DNA from: Gammaproteobacteria bacterium
GTDB taxonomy: Bacteria > Pseudomonadota > Gammaproteobacteria > UBA4575
DNA length: 9,156 nt
Reading direction: 5' to 3'
NCBI GenBank assembly: GCA_028281205.1
Contig: JANQKJ010000033.1
Coordinates: 1 to 9,156 of the forward strand
The notes below the pieces were generated by a model. The model was given only the letters and a program-made list of their open reading frames with translations. It did not search any database and was not told the DNA's origin. A program made the translations under genes and the position numbers. Shown piece by piece: positions 1 through 6,599 of this stretch (its first letter is position 1; each line of letters opens with the position of its first letter).

Positions 1-99
1 TTCAGAGTAATACAATTTGGTGGCAGCTTGGTAATCAATCCATTCCAGAGGCATGCCCGATACATCTGTCCGTAATACTTGTTGCCCCAATGCATGCAA
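1..99 (-). CDS. HNH-endonuclease-like protein, N-terminal fragment (gene continues past left edge)
   Basis: Read on the minus strand from 99, an open frame of 33 codons reaches the window edge without a stop. It contains the peptides VLRTDVSGMPLEWIDYQAA and TKLYYSE. The pattern 'LR-D-SG-P-WI---A--LYY' resembles from memory the N-terminus of small bacterial proteins annotated as HNH endonucleases. The catalytic HNH part would lie outside the window, so this assignment rests on the N-terminus alone. No ATG is available, because the frame is closed by a TAG a little upstream. A TTG at 99-97 is the best start: GGAG lies 8 nt before it (complement of 108-111). A second TTG at 90-88 is worse spaced. 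The gene follows the DUF3106 gene on the same strand after 113 bp. Function in the cell cannot be told from this fragment. Confidence 0.5.
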   Translation of the reverse strand, partial: MHALGQQVLRTDVSGMPLEWIDYQAATKLYYSE

Positions 100-212
100 G
101 TTCCCTACTCCAGACTTGTAAGACGAGTGCTACTCTAATGATAGTCGACACATCTGGCAAGCACTAAAGCAGTATTAGTAATATGAATATTTTGTTAAAG
201 ACTGTATTTTAG

Positions 213-638
213 TTAATGATTTTGCTTTTCCCATTTGTGGCGCAATGCTTTTTGCTCATCAGGAGGCAAGTCTTTATACCATTGGTATTTGCGTTTAATT
301 TTCTCGCGTTCTTCAGGAGATAAGGATTGAAATTTTTCTCTGCGTTGTTGTACTGCACGCTTTTCTTCTGGTGTCATGCGACTCCAGCGCTGCAGTCGAT
401 TTTTAATTTTACTTTTTTTACTTGCAGGAAGTGAATCCCATTCACGCGTAAGATGGTTGAGGCGTTGACGACGTTTTAAAGGTAATGAGGCCCAATCATT
501 TTTTATTGGTGCAAGTATTTGTTGCTGTTTAGGGCTTAACTGCTGCCATTGGATAGACTCTTGTGCATACACATTGGCAGGTAAAAACAATGACAGGCTG
601 AATAAAACGATAAAATAAATTATCCGGCGTTGTGTCAT
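213..638 (-). CDS. Secreted basic DUF3106-type repeat protein
   Basis: A 141-residue protein that I recognise as DUF3106-like, a family without an established biochemical function. Residues 1-25 form a signal peptide (basic TQRR start, hydrophobic core, VYA before Gln26), so the mature protein should be periplasmic. The mature part is rich in Lys, Arg and Gln, has no cysteine and looks wholly helical. It is built from an 18-residue repeat. Aromatic residues fall at 31, 49, 67, 85, 103 and 121 (W, W, W, W, F, Y), a Leu or Met follows at +3 each time, and a Pro at about +4 or +5. It is the last gene of a three-gene set, starting 9 bp after the candidate anti-sigma gene ends. No good ribosome site precedes its ATG, which suggests translational coupling. 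By position it may be the periplasmic sensor or effector of the sigma system; that is inference. Confidence 0.8.
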   Translation of the reverse strand: MTQRRIIYFIVLFSLSLFLPANVYAQESIQWQQLSPKQQQILAPIKNDWASLPLKRRQRLNHLTREWDSLPASKKSKIKNRLQRWSRMTPEEKRAVQQRREKFQSLSPEEREKIKRKYQWYKDLPPDEQKALRHKWEKQNH

Positions 639-647
639 TAAATTATA

Positions 648-1007
648 TTAACCATTGGATTCTTGTTGCGACAACCAAACATAGAAATCATATTGCTCAT
701 ACAATTCAATATTTGTATCTGCTTCAAAAAATACCGCATCCAGTTCAGACATCATATTAGTTTCTTGCGGCTGAAATTGTGGCTGGCTAAATAACAAAAA
801 TGCCGCTAATGCGCTAATTGACGCAAATACAGTGATCCCACCAAATACTGACCATTTTGACCACCACTTGGACTTGCTTTGATTATTCAGAACCTGTGCA
901 CGTCTTATTTGAAGTTGGTAACGTGTTTCTACACTTAGTTCATCGACAGAACGGTCAAGTACTGATTTAATTTGTCGCTTTGTATCTTCTTGTTGGCCGT
1001 TATTCAT
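648..1007 (-). CDS. Single-pass membrane protein, candidate anti-sigma factor (DUF3619-like)
   Basis: I chose the ATG at 1007 (119 residues), not the longer frame from 1082. Its ATGA overlaps the TGA of the sigma gene by 4 bp, and the extra 25 residues of the longer form are a Cys/Arg-rich shadow of sigma coding sequence. Residues 1-52 are a charged, probably helical cytoplasmic part. Residues about 53-74 are one membrane span (WSVFGGITV...AAFLLF). Residues 75-119 would be periplasmic and end in an acidic stretch with YEQYDFYVWL, a tail I associate with DUF3619 proteins. Position directly behind an ECF sigma gene and the topology (N-in, one span) fit an anti-sigma factor. However, there is no HxxxCxxC zinc motif and the cytoplasmic part is short, so it is not a standard ZAS-type protein. 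Role inferred from context. Confidence 0.72.
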   Translation of the reverse strand: MNNGQQEDTKRQIKSVLDRSVDELSVETRYQLQIRRAQVLNNQSKSKWWSKWSVFGGITVFASISALAAFLLFSQPQFQPQETNMMSELDAVFFEADTNIELYEQYDFYVWLSQQESNG

Positions 1008-1576
1008 GAATCTTCTTCTAATAAAATTTTTAGCGCATTTAGCGCACGCGATAAATGCGTTTTTACACTCCCTTGAGAGCATTTCATAATATGCGCTGTT
1101 TCTCTAACATTAAACCCCTCCCAAACTCTTAACAACACAGTCTGCCGTTGACGAAATGATAACTGCTTGAGTACTGTTTGTAGCTTTTCCATAGTAAGGT
1201 CCTGAGCAGTTTGTTCAATAGGTGTTAATTCATTTGATGCAAGCTGATATTGTTCTTCTATCGCATCCTCTTCTACCGATTTACTCAAATGTAACTTGCT
1301 ACGTAGACCAGACCAACGATGCCAGTCTTTAATCCTATTCTGTAAAATCTTATAAAATAGTGGTCGCCATTCTTCACTAGGATTGTGAGCATATCGTTTC
1401 ATAAGCGATTCCATCGCATCTTGGACTAAATCAAGCGCATCGCCTGAATTACGAGTTTCAATCATAGCCATACGATAAGCACGCTGCTCAACCTGGGTGT
1501 AGAAATTAGCTAGTTCCTGGCGTTGATCTTGTGTAACCTTCAGAACGATTTCCTCATTACACTGTTGATAATACAT
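1004..1576 (-). CDS. RNA polymerase sigma factor, ECF (sigma-70 family, RpoE-like)
   Basis: A 190-residue sigma factor with only regions 2 and 4, as in the extracytoplasmic-function group. Region 2 spans about residues 27-92, with the helix ALDLVQDAMESLMKRY and then WRPLFYKILQNRIKDWHRW for -10 recognition and melting. A variable acidic linker covers about 93-125. Region 4 spans about 128-180, with LSFRQRQTVLLRVWEGFNV and the DNA-binding helix-turn-helix around 157-176 (GSVKTHLSRAL). It would direct RNA polymerase to a small set of promoters, probably for an envelope response given its neighbours. The stop overlaps the next gene by 4 bp (ATGA), so the two are translationally coupled. The ATG at 1576 is the only ATG before region 2 but lacks a clear Shine-Dalgarno. 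The first 12-15 residues are not sigma-like, so the true start may be slightly downstream. Confidence 0.9.
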   Translation of the reverse strand: MYYQQCNEEIVLKVTQDQRQELANFYTQVEQRAYRMAMIETRNSGDALDLVQDAMESLMKRYAHNPSEEWRPLFYKILQNRIKDWHRWSGLRSKLHLSKSVEEDAIEEQYQLASNELTPIEQTAQDLTMEKLQTVLKQLSFRQRQTVLLRVWEGFNVRETAHIMKCSQGSVKTHLSRALNALKILLEEDS

Positions 1577-1597
1577 AAGGGATTAACTCACACTTAA

Positions 1598-1624
1598 TCG
1601 ACTTAATCCTATAACGAATGTTCA
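1598..1624 (-). promoter_or_regulatory. Possible ECF-type promoter of the sigma operon
   Basis: On the minus strand TGAAC (1624-1620) is followed after 17 bp by GTCGA (1602-1598). That is the general shape of ECF promoters, with an AAC-containing -35 and a GTC or CGT-like -10. Transcription would begin about 15 nt before the sigma ATG, giving a very short leader. This would fit autoregulation, which is usual for ECF sigma factors. The match is short and the spacer slightly long, so it is only a candidate. Confidence 0.22.
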
Positions 1625-1846
1625 GCTGAGTTGGTTGACAAGGTCATTATCAGTACCTCTACCGTCATCACTTAAAGAGGTTTATTCACAATCAACGTTA
1701 AACTTATGTGAAATCAAAGTGAATTCTGTGTGATTTTTGAAACCTGTCCTAAGTGTATGATTTTTATACAAGAATATCAGTATGCTATTTAACCAATCTG
1801 AAAATTTGCGGCTCAAATTGCCACTTTGGACAACTTATTCGAGTTC

Positions 1847-1881
1847 TTTTCCACATATTTATCCACAGCTTCTGTGGAAAG
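1847..1881 (+). promoter_or_regulatory. DnaA-box cluster upstream of priA
   Basis: TTATCCACA at 1859-1867 is an exact match to the strongest form of the DnaA box (consensus TTATNCACA). TTTTCCACA at 1847-1855, exactly 12 bp before it in the same direction, differs at one position. TGTGGAAAG at 1873-1881 is an inverted copy with two differences. The second and third also form a small perfect hairpin, TCCACAG-ctt-CTGTGGA (1862-1878). The cluster ends 60 bp before the priA ATG, where DnaA could act on priA transcription. There is no second dense array as expected for a full oriC. Confidence 0.5.
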
Positions 1882-1941
1882 CTTGATGAATGGTAATAGC
1901 ATTTTTAATAACAATCTCCTTGAGGTTAATCCCCTAGGATA

Positions 1942-4146
1942 ATGAGCAAAAAGAAGTTTGCCCAAGTCGCTATTGACTCACCTCTGAGAAAATTATTCGA
2001 CTATCGAATCCCAGATGGTATCAATAAAGTCGAAGTAGGTTGCCGCGTTCTGATTCCATTTGGGCGACGTAAGGTGGTTGGCATTATCGTGAGATTTATT
2101 GAGCAGAGTGATATAGCGTCAAATCGCATTAAAAATATTCACACATTGCTTGATGACTGCAGTATTTTTAATCAAGAGACTTTTGCCCTTATTAGTTGGG
2201 CCGCACGTTATTACCATTACCCATTGGGAGCTGCCTTGTTTAGCGCACTGCCTCCCGCACTACGCAAATCACAAGATACGACAACGGATATTGAAAACGT
2301 TTGGGAACTCACTGACGCACCAGCAGACAACAGTTTAAAACGTGCACCCAAACAAGCCAAAATTCTTGCATGGCTCAAAGAACAAACCGTACCCGTCACT
2401 ACATCTACACTAAATACTCAATTCCCTAACAGTCAGGCAGCAATACGCACTTTAGAAGCTCACGGACTGATGCGAAAAGTGCCCAAAGCAATTAATCATC
2501 GTAACAAAGAAGAAGCTATTACATGCGAAGTTAAATTAACTAATGAACAACGTTTGGCCAGTGAACACATCATTGAATCTCTAAACAGATTTAAAGTACA
2601 GCTTCTGGAGGGCGTTACCGGCAGCGGCAAGACCGAGGTCTACTTTAAAGTTATATCGCATATCCTGACACACAGTTCGGAAGCGCAAGTGTTAATACTA
2701 GTTCCAGAAATAGGTTTAACTCCTCAACTGCAAACGCGTCTGACTAAGCGTTTTGGAGTTAACATCGGCTTATTACATTCCAACATAACTGAAAAACAAC
2801 GCAAACAAACCTGGCTAAAAATAGCTCAAGGTGAAATTCGAATAATTCTGGGTACGCGCCTTGCAGTGTTTACACCGGCTATACAGCTTGCATTAATTAT
2901 TGTTGATGAAGAACATGATGCCTCTCTTAAACAACAAGAAGGGTTTTTATATCACGCTCGTGATGTTGCTATTTATCGTGCAAAACAGCTAAATATTCCT
3001 ATTATCCTAGGCAGTGCTACTCCTTCATTCGAATCATTACACAATGCATCTGTTAAAAAATTTGCACATTTGCATTTGCATAATCGTGCACTATCAAATG
3101 CTATGCCCAGCATTCATTTAGCTGATATGCGAATTGAGCACGCAAGCACTATATTGTCAGCCCCGCTGCGCCAGGCAATGAAAAATCATCTTGCAGCCGG
3201 GCAGCAGGTTATTCTTTTTCTTAACCGTCGCGGCTATTCACCTGCGCTACTTTGTCATGATTGTGGCTGGGTAGCAGATTGTGAAAGTTGTGATGCCAAT
3301 ATGACTTATCACCGTGCAAACAATAAATTGATTTGCCATCATTGTGATAGTACACGAGAGAGGCCTATGCATTGCCCGCAGTGTCACTCCCGTAATCTGA
3401 TCATGCTTGGCCACGGTACGCAGCGGATAGAGGAAGCATTGCTAGATGAGTTTGAAAATTACTCAACAGTGCGCCTTGATCGCGACATTACTCGACGTAA
3501 AGGTATGCTTGAAAAAATACTGCTTGAAATTCAAAAACAAAAACATCAAATCATTATTGGTACACAAATTTTATCTAAAGGGCATGATTTTCCAAATGTA
3601 TCATTGGTCGGCATTCTGGATATTGATTATGGCATTCACAGCACTGACTTTCGCGCCTTAGAACGCAGCGCACAATTGCTGATTCAGGTGGCCGGACGCT
3701 CAGGTCGCCGTGATGTGCATGGTGAAGTATTCATACAAACACACACACCTGACCACCCTTTACTACAAACTCTCATCCAAAAAGGCTATGCCTCATTTGC
3801 AGAACAAGCTCTGGCAGCACGCTCCGAGTGGAAGCTTCCTCCTTACACACATCATATAGCGATCCGCGCGCGTAGCCAGAAGAATCATGACGTGTTTGTC
3901 TTTTTAGAAAAAGTGAAGTCTGTATGTGTAAAATTACTTCCGCAGAATATCATCATTCAAGGGCCAATAAATGCAGCCATGGAAAAGAAAGCTGGTCAAT
4001 TTAGAGCTTTTATATTGTTAGTCATTGATCAACGTGGTGCCTGTACTCAGCATATTGATTACTGCCTGCAGCATATAGATACGCTTAAAGAAGCCAGATC
4101 TGTTAAATGGAGCGTTGACGTTGACCCTATCGACAATTTTGTTTGA
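1942..4146 (+). CDS. priA: Primosomal protein N' (replication restart DNA helicase PriA)
   Basis: A full-length 734-residue PriA, the superfamily 2, 3'-to-5' helicase that recognises stalled forks and loads the primosome and DnaB away from oriC. The N-terminal 3'-DNA-binding domain covers about 1-105 (FDYRIPDG, GCRVLIPFGRRKVVG). A winged-helix part follows, then helicase lobe 1 with Walker A GVTGSGKT (224-231), Walker B DEEH (322-325) and GSATPS (357-362). Lobe 2 carries GTQILSKGHDF (540-550) and VAGRSGR (583-589). The zinc module is intact, with eight cysteines at 438, 441, 447, 450, 465, 468, 478 and 481. The ATG at 1942 gives the expected N-terminus. Its ribosome site is poor: AGGA at 1936-1939 is only 2 nt away and GAGG at 1922-1925 is far. 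DnaA-box motifs upstream hint at replication-linked control. argS follows after 89 bp. Confidence 0.97.
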   Translation: MSKKKFAQVAIDSPLRKLFDYRIPDGINKVEVGCRVLIPFGRRKVVGIIVRFIEQSDIASNRIKNIHTLLDDCSIFNQETFALISWAARYYHYPLGAALFSALPPALRKSQDTTTDIENVWELTDAPADNSLKRAPKQAKILAWLKEQTVPVTTSTLNTQFPNSQAAIRTLEAHGLMRKVPKAINHRNKEEAITCEVKLTNEQRLASEHIIESLNRFKVQLLEGVTGSGKTEVYFKVISHILTHSSEAQVLILVPEIGLTPQLQTRLTKRFGVNIGLLHSNITEKQRKQTWLKIAQGEIRIILGTRLAVFTPAIQLALIIVDEEHDASLKQQEGFLYHARDVAIYRAKQLNIPIILGSATPSFESLHNASVKKFAHLHLHNRALSNAMPSIHLADMRIEHASTILSAPLRQAMKNHLAAGQQVILFLNRRGYSPALLCHDCGWVADCESCDANMTYHRANNKLICHHCDSTRERPMHCPQCHSRNLIMLGHGTQRIEEALLDEFENYSTVRLDRDITRRKGMLEKILLEIQKQKHQIIIGTQILSKGHDFPNVSLVGILDIDYGIHSTDFRALERSAQLLIQVAGRSGRRDVHGEVFIQTHTPDHPLLQTLIQKGYASFAEQALAARSEWKLPPYTHHIAIRARSQKNHDVFVFLEKVKSVCVKLLPQNIIIQGPINAAMEKKAGQFRAFILLVIDQRGACTQHIDYCLQHIDTLKEARSVKWSVDVDPIDNFV

Positions 4147-4235
4147 TTTATTTACACCAAGTTTTTAAATAAAGTGCCAGAAATTGTATCAAGCTAAGGT
4201 ACAATGCAGCGCTTTATAATTGTTGGGATACAACA

Positions 4236-5987
4236 TTGAAGGAACAAATCGCTGAGTCCATCTCTGACGCCATCAGCCGGCTATCTTCTGAGGGTAAGAT
4301 TTCTGCCTTATTCGACGGCAGTATACAAGTCACGCGCAGTAAAGATGCAAACCATGGAGATTTTGCATCAAACATAGCACTTGTATTTGCCAAGCAGCTT
4401 GGACTGAACCCGCGTGAATTTGCTCAACTTTTATCTAGCCAACTTGAGTCAAATGCTTTATTTGAAAAAATAGAAATTGCCGGCCCAGGATTCATTAATT
4501 TTTTTGTCGCGCAAACTAATCAGGCACAGATTGTGCCACAAATCCTGTCTGCCAAAGACAGCTTTGGGAGAAACCAACAAGGCAAGAATCAGTCAATCCA
4601 TATTGAGTATGTGTCTGCCAACCCAACCGGACCTCTACATGTAGGCCATGGGCGTGGTGCCGCCTATGGTGCAACTTTAGCAAATTTATATCGTGCTAAT
4701 GGATATAAGGTTCATCGTGAATATTATGTAAATGATGCTGGCCGCCAAATGGACATACTGGCTACTTCGGTGTGGTTGCGCTACTTAGAGCTATGTGGAG
4801 CAGAATTAATATTTCCAAGTAATGGATATAAAGGAGATTATATTTGGGATATCGCAGCCACTGCACATCGCACTCATAGCGAAACTTATTTCACCGACCC
4901 TGCTACTTTTAAATCAGAATTACCCAAAGATGAACCCGAAGGTGGCGATAAAGAGCAATATATTGATGCTTTAATTACTACCGCCAAGAAAATACTCGCC
5001 AAAGATGGCTACGATATATTTTTTGAGTTATCTGTACAGACCATTCTTGCGGACATTAAAGATGATTTACATTTGTTTGGTGTCGATTATGAAAATTGGT
5101 ACTCTGAAAAAAGTCTATTTAAGAGTGACAAAATTCAAACTGTTATTGAGCAGTTAAAAGACAGCAACCATGTTTACGAAAAGAATGGTGCACTTTGGTT
5201 TGCTTCATCAAAACTTGGTGATGAAAAAGATCGAGTTGTGGTGAGGGATAACGGCCAACCCACTTATTTCGCATCTGATATTGCTTATCATGCTGATAAA
5301 TTTTCGTATGGTTACGACAAAATAATTAACATCTGGGGTGCCGATCATCATGGTTATATTGCGCGCGTACGTGCAGCATTAAAAGCCCTGTCACTGAATG
5401 ATAGTAAGCTGGATATACTCCTAGTCCAATTTGCAAATCTTTACCGAGGCAAAGTAAAGCAACAGATGTCTACTCGCTCAGGAGAATTTGTCACATTGCG
5501 CGCATTAAGAAAAGAAGTCGGCTCAGATGCAGCAAGATTTTTCTATGTGATGCGTAAAAGTGAGCAACATTTAGATTTTGATTTAGAATTGGCCACTTCA
5601 AGTAGCAACGAAAACCCCATGTATTATGTGCAGTATGCTCATGCAAGAATATGCAGCGTGCAAAGACAAGCTAACCAGGAATTAAATACTGAAGACTTGG
5701 ATACGCTTGGCAAATTACTCAAGACTGAAAATGAACTTGAGTTAATGAAGAAGCTAGCAGATTATCCTGAACAAATTTCATCAGCATGTAATAAACAGGC
5801 ACCGCACTTATTGGTTAACTACTTGCGCGAGCTCGCACAGAAATTCCATGGCTATTATAATGAAACACAGTTCTTGGTTGACTCAAGCCCGTTGCGCAAT
5901 GCGCGCCTACTGCTAATCGAATCAACGCGTCAAGTTCTAGCAAATGGATTAACTCTGTTAGGGGTGAAGGCCCCTGAAAAGATGTAG
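4236..5987 (+). CDS. argS: Arginine--tRNA ligase (arginyl-tRNA synthetase)
   Basis: A 583-residue class I synthetase that activates arginine with ATP and charges tRNA-Arg in the cytoplasm. An N-terminal tRNA-binding domain (about 1-110) contains KDANHGDFASNIAL and EIAGPGFINFF. The Rossmann catalytic domain has the HIGH signature as HVGH at 135-138 inside ANPTGPLHVGHGRGAAYG. In place of KMSKS it has QMSTRSGEF (MSTRS at 411-415), a degenerate form common in ArgS. The C-terminal helical anticodon-binding domain ends with RQVLANGLTLLGVKAPEKM, closely like the E. coli end. The start is TTG at 4236: no in-frame ATG lies upstream, and GGGA at 4225-4228 is 7 nt before it. It may share a transcript with priA, or use the AT-rich 89-bp gap. 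The SPOR gene follows after 10 bp. Confidence 0.97.
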   Translation: MKEQIAESISDAISRLSSEGKISALFDGSIQVTRSKDANHGDFASNIALVFAKQLGLNPREFAQLLSSQLESNALFEKIEIAGPGFINFFVAQTNQAQIVPQILSAKDSFGRNQQGKNQSIHIEYVSANPTGPLHVGHGRGAAYGATLANLYRANGYKVHREYYVNDAGRQMDILATSVWLRYLELCGAELIFPSNGYKGDYIWDIAATAHRTHSETYFTDPATFKSELPKDEPEGGDKEQYIDALITTAKKILAKDGYDIFFELSVQTILADIKDDLHLFGVDYENWYSEKSLFKSDKIQTVIEQLKDSNHVYEKNGALWFASSKLGDEKDRVVVRDNGQPTYFASDIAYHADKFSYGYDKIINIWGADHHGYIARVRAALKALSLNDSKLDILLVQFANLYRGKVKQQMSTRSGEFVTLRALRKEVGSDAARFFYVMRKSEQHLDFDLELATSSSNENPMYYVQYAHARICSVQRQANQELNTEDLDTLGKLLKTENELELMKKLADYPEQISSACNKQAPHLLVNYLRELAQKFHGYYNETQFLVDSSPLRNARLLLIESTRQVLANGLTLLGVKAPEKM

Positions 5988-5997
5988 GTATGTACTT

Positions 5998-6531
5998 ATG
6001 GCTACTCGTCCAACCCGTAAAACCACAAAAAAAAGAAAACCAACCAAAACTACACCTCTACCCGGTTGGGTGTGGTTAGTGACAGGCTTAATTATTGGCT
6101 TAAGTGCAACCTTTCTACCCAGTATTAATGAGAAATCTAAACAACAGGCAGAAGTCGCTACAAGCAAACAAGAATCAACAGTTGCGCCTGTTACTAAACG
6201 TACTTTTGATTTCTATACATTGCTTCCAGAACTTGAGGTAGTAGTAGATAAAGAAAGTGATCCAGGTAACAACACTCCACATCGTGAGCTACCTGGGGGA
6301 GAGTATGTGCTACAAGTCGGCTCCTTCAAGAGTAGTGAAGAGGCGGATAGTTTAAAAGCTCAGCTTGCTTTAATGGGTGTAGAAACGAATATTGAAGTTG
6401 TCAAAGTAAACACCATTAATTGGCACCGTGTTCGCATCGGTCCAAGCAAAGATATTGACCAGCTACAAACCACTCAAAAACGTTTGCGTACTAAAAATAT
6501 GGATTCAATTTTATTAAAAGTTCGTAGCTGA
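5998..6531 (+). CDS. SPOR-domain membrane protein (FtsN-like, downstream of argS)
   Basis: A 177-residue bitopic inner-membrane protein. Residues 1-21 are strongly basic (TRPTRKTTKKRKP) and cytoplasmic. Residues about 23-41 form a single span (GWVWLVTGLIIGLSATFLP). A periplasmic linker contains FDFYTLLPE (70-78), a motif usual in this family. A SPOR domain fills about 101-177, with GEYVLQVGSFKSSEEADSLK at its start and WHRVRIGPS in the middle. SPOR domains bind denuded glycan strands of peptidoglycan at division sites, so a role near the septum or in envelope organisation is likely. It is shorter than FtsN and lacks visible FtsN essential-region motifs, so I do not name it ftsN. The ATG at 5998 has AGGT 8 nt upstream. 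The 10-bp gap to argS indicates cotranscription. Confidence 0.9.
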   Translation: MATRPTRKTTKKRKPTKTTPLPGWVWLVTGLIIGLSATFLPSINEKSKQQAEVATSKQESTVAPVTKRTFDFYTLLPELEVVVDKESDPGNNTPHRELPGGEYVLQVGSFKSSEEADSLKAQLALMGVETNIEVVKVNTINWHRVRIGPSKDIDQLQTTQKRLRTKNMDSILLKVRS

Positions 6532-6573
6532 TATTAACAACTTAAACAATTCCAACTGTCACATATAATATTC

Positions 6574-6599
6574 AAATGTGAATTTTATTATTCACATTT
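6574..6599. terminator. AT-rich inverted repeat between convergent genes, possible bidirectional terminator
   Basis: AAATGTGAA (6574-6582) and TTCACATTT (6591-6599) are perfect 9-bp inverted arms around an 8-nt A/T loop. The repeat sits 42 bp after the SPOR stop and includes the stop codon and last codons of the minus-strand gene. Its position suits a shared terminator. However, the stem has only two G-C pairs and neither side has a clean U-tract, so it would be weak. Confidence 0.35.

Larger units (their letters stand above)
1577..1941. other. Divergent intergenic region between the sigma operon and priA
   Basis: 365 bp without a convincing gene; it must hold the promoters of both divergent units. 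Visible elements: a possible ECF promoter near the sigma gene (separate entry); the direct repeat CTTAATC at 1593-1599 and 1602-1608; a DnaA-box match TTATTCACA at 1682-1690; the spaced inverted repeats TTCACA/TGTGAA (1685-1690 and 1707-1712) and AAATCA/TGATTT (1711-1716 and 1731-1736); and a DnaA-box cluster at 1847-1881. I could not find a convincing sigma-70 promoter for priA: TTGAAA (1737-1742) and TATGAT (1756-1761) lie only 13 bp apart. Confidence 0.7.

Noticed and set aside
1008..1082. Longer N-terminus of the candidate anti-sigma gene (start at 1082)
   Set aside because: The added 25 residues lie entirely in sigma coding sequence and are Cys/Arg-rich; the ATGA overlap at 1004-1007 is the better start.
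1577..1941. Chromosomal replication origin (oriC)
   Set aside because: Only one strong DnaA box plus degenerate copies, no clear array of boxes with an adjacent unwinding element, and no dnaA, dnaN or gidA-type neighbours.
4147..4173. TTTATTT/AAATAAA inverted repeat just after the priA stop as a terminator
   Set aside because: The stem is made only of A-T pairs with a 13-nt loop and has no following U-tract; chance symmetry in AT-rich sequence is more likely.
4200..4220. argS promoter with TACAAT (4200-4205) or TATAAT (4215-4220) as -10
   Set aside because: No acceptable -35 element occurs 15-19 bp upstream of either, and the second would place the start site at the ribosome site. Possible but not supported.
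5958..6167. Minus-strand frame across the argS end and the SPOR gene start
   Set aside because: Antisense to two confident genes, and its hydrophobic stretch arises from the complement of Lys/Thr-rich codons.
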